A DNA stretch of 13,850 nucleotides from an uncultured Eubacterium sp. (GCA_900550135.1 URQO01000052.1:1-13850); one strand, 5' to 3'; positions 8,801-13,795 are shown, counted from the stretch's first letter. The notes: a model not told the origin generated them from the sequence alone. Translations and numbers: made by a program.

Positions 8801-9596
8801 AAAGAAGACATCTATAATACTGGCATCAGGACACAATTATATATCATCTATAGTGGAGCCAACATGTGAAAAGCATGGGTATACATTACACAAATGTACA
8901 AAGTGTGGTGTTTCTTACAAGGATAATTATACTGAAAATACAGCGCATGATTATGTATGCAATATCATAAAACAGGCAACCTGTCAGGCTACAGGAACAA
9001 AAGAATATGTATGCAAAAAGTGCGATGATAGTTACACAGAAACAATACCAAGAACGGAGCATAATTATTCTAAAAATATTAAGAAATATTCAACCTGTAG
9101 TTACGAAGGTTTGGCAGAATATGTTTGTGGAATATGTGGCGACAGTTATACTGAGACAATTAAGAAAACAGATCACAAATATTCACAGAGAGTTGTATTG
9201 CCTACATTGACAAATGAAGGCTATACATTGAATGTATGCACTGTTTGTGGACATGAAATTAAAACCAATATTGTACCAAAGTTAAAAGAGAATAAGATTT
9301 CAAAAAATGATAAAGTTCCAAAAGTAACAAAGTTGAAACTTAAAGCAGGCAAAAAACGAATATTATTAAGTTGGAAAAAAGTATCTAAAGTGGATGGCTA
9401 TGAGATACAGTATTCGCAAAACTCAAAAATGAAAAAGAACAAAAAGTTTGTTATTAAAGGAAACAAGGCAAAGAAAGTAATTAAAAAATTGAAGTCTAAG
9501 AAGAAATACTATGTGCGAATAAGGGCATATAAAAAGAACGGCAAGAAGGTGGTATATGGTAAGTATACCAATGTGGTTGGAGTTAAGGCTAAATAA
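5883..9596 (+). CDS. secreted CHAP-domain multi-lectin protein with nine His/Cys repeats and Fn3
   Basis: This is a 1237-residue secreted protein. GGGAGG lies 8 bases before the ATG, and the signal peptide ends at VHA (28-30). A CHAP domain covers about 31-173: Cys62 in GAWCADF, His124 in WCHVGIME and SIEGN (134-138) are the expected catalytic elements. Two ricin-type beta-trefoils follow. Their QxW-like marks at 230, 277 and 325, then 376 (TLW), 424 and 471, are spaced 47-48 residues apart within each trefoil, which gives six lobes. An Ig-like segment covers about 482-573. A C-type-lectin-like domain follows (about 575-719) with Cys585, Cys609, Cys680, Cys704, NWSQGEPD and QWCD. A Big_3-like Ig domain covers about 722-792. 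The His/Cys array is at 795-1135 and a basic Fn3 at about 1143-1237. The architecture suggests a wall- or glycan-targeted hydrolase or adhesin acting outside the cell. Substrate specificity cannot be read from sequence. Confidence 0.88.
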   Translation: MRRFNTMVAICLIVSMIFCFSIVKTNTVHADNTADSIVDIARGELGSTNYSKYYGGNKGAWCADFVTWCAQTAGVTSIASSSSCYYMYQGMIKNGCKEVTTPQKGDIVFFYCTNCSSTSGRWCHVGIMENSVYSIEGNRWSNGVSKVERGNSYSHNGDLGYRHSNGIKRIYVRPNYNGTSTTPTLAQGTLVNLGNSFSARIKNCTSGKLLTGTAGNVMLDSHGNEKIATQIWKFNRNGDGSYKIISSVTNEAIDLDRAADEDGSNIKILGSYDTTAQNWFIYQRSDGTYYIRSACSSTRVMDIKAGNTSDGSNIQLYTRNDSEAQKFYIDKCGEILNHGDDFWALILSSDCGKPILQEDSGNVVLGTERKDNYNRTLWHFLRNSNTGYYTVYSKLNGKPLDVDMAEDKDGANVKCYDYNSSMAQKWYILKREDGSSYMKSACSSRNMDLLYNSYKDGTNIQMWSNNSSGAQNFTIYKINGQRDKISYNLMSDSANINLGETTSISINNAQYAIDYKLYVVSPDGETETVELGQNNTYQFTGQKKGICKIYAGVKSPVSDYTGSETDRCISIAVGYDYNKFEKSNCVYNGHLYQLIEKQNVDWVQAKNYCENEQGSYLATITSAGENSAVAKLMNEYKGYAFLGGLRKSSTEFRWMQSSEDDFTYSNWSQGEPDYSNHIICQIKDSYGTYAKDNYIAMMPSGQWCDVPVFDEKVNAFVMESNVQSIELKNISKKVYKEGDLFDKNSIQIEASFADGTKKEVTDYTVSGFDTDKSGEQKVTISYYGVAISFYINVEHNYSSQITKYPSCDDTGVKTYTCKCGESYTEIIAATGHKFEEKTVEPTEEEDGYTLHKCTVCEYSYKDNYTGSKGHNYVLTETKEAGCTVDGYKKYKCSDCDREYTEALLATGHKYTDTVVKPTCTENGYTLHRCEHCGDTYKDAYVSAKGHEYTSTITTEATCTVDGLMTYTCRNCNEKKTSIILASGHNYISSIVEPTCEKHGYTLHKCTKCGVSYKDNYTENTAHDYVCNIIKQATCQATGTKEYVCKKCDDSYTETIPRTEHNYSKNIKKYSTCSYEGLAEYVCGICGDSYTETIKKTDHKYSQRVVLPTLTNEGYTLNVCTVCGHEIKTNIVPKLKENKISKNDKVPKVTKLKLKAGKKRILLSWKKVSKVDGYEIQYSQNSKMKKNKKFVIKGNKAKKVIKKLKSKKKYYVRIRAYKKNGKKVVYGKYTNVVGVKAK
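8265..9287 (+). repeat. second nine-unit His/Cys coding repeat array
   Basis: Nine units begin at residue 795. The first is 37 residues long and the other eight are 38. The type order is A-B-A-B-A-B-A-A-B, the same as in the upstream paralogue, and unit-specific features recur at the same positions. Unit 2 lacks the first Cys (PTEEEDG). Unit 3 has DGYKKYKCSDC. Unit 5 has CNEKKTS. Unit 9 starts PTLT and lacks the first Cys. Unit 1 has lost one residue between its paired cysteines and reads TCKCG. Unit 9 reads GYTLNVC and so lacks the usual type-B His. Confidence 0.85.
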
Positions 9597-9607
9597 TTAA
9601 AGGAAGT

Positions 9608-9651
9608 AAACCAAACTATTGCATATACAGTAGTTTGGTTTTTCTTTTTTT
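9608..9651 (+). terminator. intrinsic terminator of the surface-protein operon
   Basis: AAACCAAACTATTG (9608-9621) pairs with CAGTAGTTTGGTTT (9628-9641) around the loop CATATA, giving 14 pairs with one T-G wobble. A run of T with one C follows to 9651. It starts 11 bases after the second CHAP gene's stop. Confidence 0.93.
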
Positions 9652-10112
9652 ACATATTGACAAAATCACCTAAGCTGTTAGAACAGTGTTCAATCTTGGG
9701 AGATTATGCTATACTGATAAGCAAAATAAGGGAGTTTAGGCAGAACACTGATGACCTGAAAGATGCAATATTAAAAGCAATTGAATATTGTATAAAAAAT
9801 GACATTTTAAAAGAATTTCTGCTTGAACATAGAGCGGAGGTAGTAGATATGCTTAGAATGGAATATGATGAAGCAAAGACCATGGCACATATACGTGAGG
9901 ATTCATATGAGGAAGGAGAACAGGCAGGGGCAATCATCAAGGTTATTGAATTGGTGTGTAAAAAAATAAAGAAAAACAAGTCTGTTAGTCAGATAGCCGA
10001 TGAACTTGAGGAAAATTCGGATACCATTCAGAAAATATATGATCTGGCAAAAGAGTCTGCTCCGGATTATGATTTGTATGAAATATATGAAAATTTGAAA
10101 GATGAACATTAA
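9652..10112 (+). pseudogene. 5'-deleted Rpn/PD-(D/E)XK family putative transposase (C-terminal remnant)
   Basis: An open frame of 151 codons can be read from a TTG at 9657, directly after the terminator and with no ribosome site. From LLEQCSILGDYAIL onward it resembles the C-terminal third of Rpn-family 'recombination-promoting nuclease/putative transposase' proteins. It shows the typical AIEYCIKNDILKEFLLEHRAEVVDML region, an EEGEQAG helix and a short HTH-like tail (SVSQIADELEENSDTIQKIY). The PD-(D/E)XK nuclease core, expected in roughly the first 180 residues, is absent. Bases 9652-9669 match 17 of 18 bases of the promoter region of the Rpn gene at the right edge (13734-13751). The apparent TTG start is therefore the old -35 box TTGACA. 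I read this as an internal deletion that joined promoter to C-terminal coding sequence near 9669. A nuclease function is very unlikely. Expression of the fragment cannot be excluded. Confidence 0.8.
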
Positions 10113-10151
10113 AAATCTACTGTTCCTGGAATTCGTTGAACTATATTTTTA

Positions 10152-10179
10152 TTGCCACTATCCTTTTTTCTGTTATAAT
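10152..10179 (+). promoter_or_regulatory. sigma-A promoter for the NYN gene
   Basis: TTGCCA (10152-10157), a 16-base spacer and TATAAT (10174-10179) preceded by TGT form an extended -10 promoter. The predicted start, near 10186, gives a leader of about 60 bases before the GTG start codon. Confidence 0.75.
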
Positions 10180-10203
10180 AAATGGGTGCTATTGCACAAA
10201 TAC

Positions 10204-10222
10204 AGGTGATTGGCTATCACCT
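10204..10222 (+). promoter_or_regulatory. leader hairpin or operator upstream of the NYN gene
   Basis: AGGTGAT (10204-10210) and ATCACCT (10216-10222) form a perfect 7-bp inverted repeat with a 5-base loop. It lies in the predicted 5' leader, 25 bases before the start codon. It could be an RNA hairpin or a dimeric repressor site. Confidence 0.5.
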
Positions 10223-10247
10223 CAAAAAATAAGAAAGGAGGAGGAAG

Positions 10248-10994
10248 GTGTTTAATTTATTTAGTAGCAAAAATTCAGCGGCAGTATTTGTAGATTACGA
10301 ACATTGGTATTATGGATATAACAATATTTTTTCAATGAAGCCAAATGTTGAAGAGTGGTATAGCGAACTCAAAGAAGAATATAGTGTAAAAGATCTAATT
10401 TTTTTCGGCGACTTCCATGGAAGCAGTATTGAAAAAGAATTGCCTAGATTAAAGAAAATATCAAAGAATATTGTACACACAGCCAGTACAAAAGATGGAG
10501 TAGATAAAGATTTTACGGACTTTATCATATTGGATGCAATATATCGTGAGGCGGCAAAGAAAAATTCGCCCGATATATTTATTATATTTACCGGAGATGC
10601 ACATTTTGATTTGGCTATAAAATATTTAAGAGAACTAAAGAAAAAAGTAATTATATATGGCGTAAAGCATTCTTTGAGCAATAAGCTTAAGGCTTCCGCA
10701 AATTCATATGTAGAAATGCCAAGAGCAAATCAGGAAAAACAATATTACTATGATGCAATTTTACAGTCTTTGTTTATTTTGAAAAAAAGACGCAAAATGG
10801 CAACTTATTCTAAAACAATAGAGAATGTATCCAATCACAGTGGAATTTCCAGAGAACGTATTCAAAATGCGTTAGATGATTTGATGAACAACAAATATTT
10901 AAATATGACTGAGAAAAAGTATCGTGGCAAAAAGCCAAAAATATTAGAAGCTGACTGGAACCGTCTAAGACAGGACGGTTTATGGGATAAGTAA
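10248..10994 (+). CDS. NYN-domain (LabA-like, PIN-fold) putative RNase with C-terminal winged helix
   Basis: This 248-residue protein starts at GTG (10248). AAAGGAGG lies 6 bases upstream and decides the start. Residues about 11-155 form a NYN domain. The acidic set expected for a PIN-like metal-dependent ribonuclease is present: Asp16 in VFVDYEHW, Asp88/Asp91/Asp96 in KDFTDFIILDAIY, and Asp117/Asp121 in FTGDAHFD. Residues about 165-248 are basic and helical (ISRERIQNALDDLMNNKYL, then KKYRGKKPK) and look like a winged-helix nucleic-acid-binding module. NYN proteins generally process or degrade RNA; the target here is unknown. The gene has its own promoter and a leader hairpin. Its neighbour upstream is an Rpn remnant, and the genes downstream are convergent, so it seems to be monocistronic. 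Confidence 0.85.
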   Translation: MFNLFSSKNSAAVFVDYEHWYYGYNNIFSMKPNVEEWYSELKEEYSVKDLIFFGDFHGSSIEKELPRLKKISKNIVHTASTKDGVDKDFTDFIILDAIYREAAKKNSPDIFIIFTGDAHFDLAIKYLRELKKKVIIYGVKHSLSNKLKASANSYVEMPRANQEKQYYYDAILQSLFILKKRRKMATYSKTIENVSNHSGISRERIQNALDDLMNNKYLNMTEKKYRGKKPKILEADWNRLRQDGLWDK

Positions 10995-11085
10995 ATTTGG
11001 TGGCAATCGATTTGATTGACAACGAGCCGGAGTTATTTAAATAATATCTCGGAAGTTGTGGAAATTTCAGCACATATTAATAGTT

Positions 11086-11122
11086 AAAAAGAGACATTAA
11101 GTAAAATTTAATGCCTCTTTTT
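11086..11122. terminator. bidirectional terminator between convergent genes
   Basis: AAAAAGAGACATTAA (11086-11100) pairs with TTAATGCCTCTTTTT (11108-11122) apart from one A-C mismatch, around a 7-base loop. The A-run on one side and T-run on the other let it serve both the rightward NYN gene and the leftward DUF4352-type gene. Apart from this hairpin and a weak inverted repeat at 11020-11058, I see nothing in 10995-11206. Confidence 0.85.
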
Positions 11123-11206
11123 GCTTATGTATTGGTACTTGCTACTTTGAATATTTCCATATATTCTAACAAATTAATCTCTGTTACAAAAGCCTGTAAG
11201 ATATTT

Positions 11207-11830
11207 TTATTTGTTTTTTGCAACAAAAGTTATTTTCTTTGATGACCATGCATCAGGTTTTACGTTTACTTCAAGTTTTTTCCAATCCTTAGGCACTTCA
11301 TAGGATATAACACCTTCCATTTTTTTACCGGAAGCAATATCCCCGTCCAGCGAATTATATTTCTTGCCTTCTTTAGTCTGAACACCAAGAAAATCCTGAT
11401 TTATAGAAGCATCATCAAGATATGCTTCAAAACTTACAATAGAACTTATTGTCATATCCTCATCAGAATTGTTTTGAATTTTGAAAACACAAAGCACAAA
11501 TTCTTTTCCGTCATCAGGTTTTACAAACATATCATCCCCTTGAGATGTAATAACTTTTTCTAAAGTTATTTGAATATTTTTGTATTCAGCTGTCTCTCCA
11601 ACATTAAAAGAAGTTTTTTCCTTTGTAGTTTCCGGAGTGTTATCCTTTTTGGCTTCTGTTTTAGTGCTACTTTTTGAATCAACTTTTTTCACATCGTTGC
11701 TATCTCCTGAACCACCATTTGCTATAGCTGCAATAATGATAATGGCAACTACTGCAATAACAATCCATTTTACTTTGGATTTCTTTTTGCCGTTGGCAAC
11801 ATTGTTATTCTGCGTAACATTTTCTCCCAT
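11207..11830 (-). CDS. membrane-anchored DUF4352-type protein
   Basis: This is a 207-residue protein. An in-frame ATG at 11843-11845 exists, but it overlaps the GGAGG ribosome site (11839-11843). That site lies 8 bases before the second ATG at 11830, so MGENVTQ is the likely start. After a short polar, basic N-terminus there is one transmembrane helix (WIVIAVVAIIIIAAIANGG). A Ser/Lys/Thr-rich linker follows, then a beta-rich C-terminal domain: FNVGETAEYKNIQITLEKV, EFVLCVFKIQNNSDEDMTI, and a late GVISYEVPKDWKKLEVNV. That order matches DUF4352/telokin-like immunoglobulin-fold domains, which are usually displayed outside the membrane in Firmicutes. The function of the family is poorly defined. 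The helix could also act as an uncleaved signal. The HTH gene lies 92 bp upstream on the same strand; two short palindromes fill part of the gap, so co-transcription or separate control are both possible. Confidence 0.85.
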   Translation of the reverse strand: MGENVTQNNNVANGKKKSKVKWIVIAVVAIIIIAAIANGGSGDSNDVKKVDSKSSTKTEAKKDNTPETTKEKTSFNVGETAEYKNIQITLEKVITSQGDDMFVKPDDGKEFVLCVFKIQNNSDEDMTISSIVSFEAYLDDASINQDFLGVQTKEGKKYNSLDGDIASGKKMEGVISYEVPKDWKKLEVNVKPDAWSSKKITFVAKNK

Positions 11831-11838
11831 AATTCTTT

Positions 11839-11843
11839 CCTCC
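11839..11843 (-). promoter_or_regulatory. ribosome binding site that decides the DUF4352-type gene start
   Basis: GGAGG on the minus strand is spaced 8 bases from the ATG at 11830. The upstream in-frame ATG at 11845 overlaps this site and has no ribosome site of its own. Confidence 0.75.
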
Positions 11844-11856
11844 ATATGATAAATTT

Positions 11857-11873
11857 CTTATGTAAAACATAAG
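11857..11873. promoter_or_regulatory. short palindrome upstream of the DUF4352-type gene
   Basis: CTTATGT-aaa-ACATAAG is a perfect 7-bp inverted repeat with a 3-base centre, in the leader or promoter zone of the leftward gene. It may be an operator or a leader hairpin. I could not place a convincing promoter in this gap. Confidence 0.35.
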
Positions 11874-11903
11874 TCTATTCTAAAGGTTTTAAATAGGAAA
11901 CTG

Positions 11904-11920
11904 TTATGCTGATAGCATAA
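11904..11920. promoter_or_regulatory. short palindrome just after the HTH gene stop
   Basis: TTATGCT-gat-AGCATAA is a perfect 7-bp inverted repeat one base beyond the stop of the leftward HTH gene. No clear T-run follows it on the minus strand (CAGTTTCCTATTT), so it is at most a weak terminator. It could also be a protein-binding site. Confidence 0.35.
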
Positions 11921-11921
11921 A

Positions 11922-12341
11922 TTAATCTATAATATTTTCCCTCATGTCATGAAGCAAAATGTTTGTATCAATTAAGGAACATTTCTGCTCAATGGCAAAC
12001 TGAATAATGCTGTCACGTTTTATACGAGGATAGAGAATACTGTGGTCAGACAGCTTTAATAAACGATTGGTGTCTTTAACTGACAGTTTCATTGCTATGG
12101 ATAGTGCCAGTACTTTGTCTCTGGACGGAGTTTTTGAACCATCAAAAATCTGATAACAATAATTTTTCTGAATGTTTGATTTCTCAATAACTAAAGCTTT
12201 AGTCATCCCGCTGTTTTCAAGACTTTCATTTAAATATTCAAGAAATGTAAGACCGTTAATATCGGCAACATTTTCCTGTACAAACTGATTGATATCTTGA
12301 GAATTTTTCAGTACTTTCAGTAATTCATCGGTTGTCTTCAT
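11922..12341 (-). CDS. small HTH (XRE-like) DNA-binding regulator
   Basis: This is a 139-residue protein. An AAGGA ribosome site (minus strand, 12349-12353) lies 7 bases before the ATG. Residues about 33-90 look like a lambda-repressor-type helix-turn-helix: FLEYLNESLENSGM, a turn, then TKALVIEKSNIQKNYCYQIF, followed by DGSKTPSRDKVLALSIAMKL, the helix 4-5 pattern of XRE proteins. The C-terminal 50 residues are helical (DTNRLLKLSDHSILYPRIKR and onward) with no recognised ligand domain. It is divergently transcribed from the Ser/Thr kinase gene across a 135-bp region holding both promoters and a palindrome over its own predicted start. Autoregulation and functional linkage to the kinase, for example as a phosphorylation target, are plausible but inferred only from arrangement. 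Confidence 0.78.
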   Translation of the reverse strand: MKTTDELLKVLKNSQDINQFVQENVADINGLTFLEYLNESLENSGMTKALVIEKSNIQKNYCYQIFDGSKTPSRDKVLALSIAMKLSVKDTNRLLKLSDHSILYPRIKRDSIIQFAIEQKCSLIDTNILLHDMRENIID

Positions 12342-12376
12342 AAAAAAATCCTTTCAGGTTTCCAAATTTTGTTTTT

Positions 12377-12390
12377 TAAAGTATACTTTA
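12377..12390. promoter_or_regulatory. 14-bp perfect palindrome over the HTH gene transcription start
   Basis: TAAAGTATACTTTA is a perfect palindrome. It lies directly downstream of the minus-strand -10 box at 12392-12397, so it would cover the predicted transcription start near 12385. This is where a repressor operator would block the promoter. The neighbouring HTH protein is the obvious candidate to bind it (inference). Confidence 0.5.
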
Positions 12391-12391
12391 T

Positions 12392-12400
12392 AGTATAGCA
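12392..12400 (-). promoter_or_regulatory. extended -10 promoter for the HTH gene
   Basis: On the minus strand the sequence reads TGCTATACT, an extended -10 element (TGn plus TATACT). No good -35 box is seen at 17 bases, which is tolerable for an extended -10 promoter. Confidence 0.5.
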
Positions 12401-12456
12401 TATTTGCAAAAAGACAATAACATGAAATTGCAAAAGTTGCCAAAGATAAATTACGT

Positions 12457-12462
12457 TATAAT
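12457..12462 (+). promoter_or_regulatory. -10 box for the kinase gene
   Basis: TATAAT lies 14 bases before the kinase ATG, so the leader would be very short. The nearest TTGCCA (12437-12442) is only 14 bases upstream, which is too close for an ideal spacer. The -35 element is therefore uncertain. Confidence 0.5.
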
Positions 12463-12476
12463 AAAAAAGGTAAGAG

Positions 12477-13628
12477 ATGAACATTATAAAAGAATATTAT
12501 GAAAAAAAATACAGGGAACTGTGTGTGTTAGCTGATACAGAAAAATGTAAAACCACACTAATGAGAAACAATGACACAGGTCAGCTGGTAGTAAACAAAA
12601 TAATGAACAAGACGGCATTTGATGTGTATGAACAGTTAAAGCCCATAAAAAATAAAAATTTGGTTAAAATACTGGACTGTTATATTGATGAGGACAAGTG
12701 TGTTGAAATAGAAGAATTTATCAATGGAAGACGTTTGGATGATTATGTAACAAATCAAAAGCTGAATTACAACCAATGTATTAAGTTGACGGCAGATATA
12801 TGTACGGCTCTTGAGGAACTTCACATAATAGGAATAGTACACAGAGACATACAACCCAAAAATATTTTAATAAGCAACGAAGGCACTTTAAAACTAATTG
12901 ACTTTGATATTTCAAGAAAACAGCATACAGGAAAGAGCAAAGATACGGAATTGCTTGGAACGGCAGGATACGCAGCTCCTGAGCAGTATGGATTTTCACA
13001 AACCAGTGAAAAAAGTGATATTTACTCCATAGGCATTGTTTTAAAAGAAATGTGTGAGAAAAGCAATATATCTGTAGATGAAAATTTGCAGGATATAATT
13101 GAAAAATGCACTCAGATGGATCCGGACAATCGTTTTCAAAATGTTAAGCAGTTAAAGGATGCGCTTTTGCAATGTTACCACGTGGAGGATGAAACAGATA
13201 CTAATATATATGGTTCTACAAACAGTGAAAGTTTGCCGGACAATAATCAGGTAAGTGACAATGCTGAAAGATTACCACCGATTACATTCAAATATGTCAT
13301 AAAAACAATCCCCGGGTTTAGAAGTAACAATTATCTGTATGCTGCATTTTCTGTTTTAATATATGGATTTATGATATATATGTTTGCTTCAGCACCTTTT
13401 GACAAAGATTATGCACATGCAAGTATGTACAATAAAGTAGTTGCATCGGCACTGGCTGTAGCAGATATTGTTATACCATATATGTATTGGACCAATATTG
13501 CAGGTGTTGCAAAAAGATTCCCAAAGAAATCCTTTAAAAATCAATGGATGCGATATATATATCAGGCAGTTGTGGGAGCTTTTTTGATGTTGGCAATAGC
13601 ACTTTTAATTTTAGTAATACTAAGATAA
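12477..13628 (+). CDS. membrane-anchored eukaryotic-type Ser/Thr protein kinase
   Basis: This is a 383-residue protein with an N-terminal kinase domain (about 8-235) and a C-terminal membrane domain. Visible kinase elements are VVNKI with Lys41 as the ATP-anchoring lysine, Glu52 as a candidate helix-C glutamate, HRDIQPKNIL (Asp124 catalytic base, Asn129), and the metal-binding motif written DFD (142-144) instead of DFG. The activation segment includes GTAGYAAPEQYG with Glu169, followed by SEKSDIYSIGIVL. The glycine-rich loop is not recognisable. An acidic, Ser/Asn-rich linker follows (about 236-270), then three hydrophobic helices near 287-312, 325-350 and 360-383. No PASTA or other extracellular sensor domain is present. 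AAAGG lies 6 bases before the ATG. The gene is divergent from the small HTH gene. I expect an active kinase that autophosphorylates and acts on a cytoplasmic target, but the substrate is unknown. Confidence 0.88.
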   Translation: MNIIKEYYEKKYRELCVLADTEKCKTTLMRNNDTGQLVVNKIMNKTAFDVYEQLKPIKNKNLVKILDCYIDEDKCVEIEEFINGRRLDDYVTNQKLNYNQCIKLTADICTALEELHIIGIVHRDIQPKNILISNEGTLKLIDFDISRKQHTGKSKDTELLGTAGYAAPEQYGFSQTSEKSDIYSIGIVLKEMCEKSNISVDENLQDIIEKCTQMDPDNRFQNVKQLKDALLQCYHVEDETDTNIYGSTNSESLPDNNQVSDNAERLPPITFKYVIKTIPGFRSNNYLYAAFSVLIYGFMIYMFASAPFDKDYAHASMYNKVVASALAVADIVIPYMYWTNIAGVAKRFPKKSFKNQWMRYIYQAVVGAFLMLAIALLILVILR

Positions 13629-13629
13629 T

Positions 13630-13666
13630 AAAAAACCAAACTGTTTATATAGCAGTTTGGTTTTTT
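13630..13666 (+). terminator. intrinsic terminator after the kinase gene
   Basis: AAAAAACCAAACTG (13630-13643) pairs with CAGTTTGGTTTTTT (13653-13666), and the T-run continues to 13668. Its A-run also allows leftward use. Its core matches that of the terminator at 9608-9651. Confidence 0.92.
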
Positions 13667-13738
13667 TTGTATAGGGTAAAGTTATAATTATATGACTTAG
13701 ATAAAAATAAGATGAAGTTTTCCTTTAATAAAAACATA

Positions 13739-13767
13739 TTGACATAATCACACAATATATGTATAAT
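13739..13767 (+). promoter_or_regulatory. perfect-consensus sigma-A promoter of the Rpn-family gene
   Basis: TTGACA (13739-13744), a 17-base spacer and TATAAT (13762-13767) match the vegetative consensus exactly. The predicted start is about 20-25 bases before the ATG. The surrounding bases 13734-13751 recur at 9652-9669 in front of the truncated relative. Confidence 0.88.
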
Positions 13768-13795
13768 AACACAAAATAAAGTAAAGGAGAAAAGA

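Noticed and set aside
9007..9210. Small + strand open frame of 67 codons inside the second CHAP gene
   Set aside because: It lies wholly within the conserved repeat array of the real gene in another frame, with no ribosome site.
2840..9596. Sortase-anchored surface proteins
   Set aside because: Neither giant protein has an LPxTG motif or a C-terminal transmembrane helix. Both end in a basic Fn3 domain.
9657..9659. TTG at 9657 as a genuine start codon
   Set aside because: There is no ribosome site, it directly follows a terminator T-run, and it coincides with the -35 box of the ancestral Rpn promoter.
11580..11849. Hydrophobic + strand open frame of 89 codons opposite the DUF4352-type gene
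   Set aside because: Its hydrophobic stretch is antisense to the real gene's linker and membrane segment. The minus-strand gene has a good ribosome site and domain pattern.
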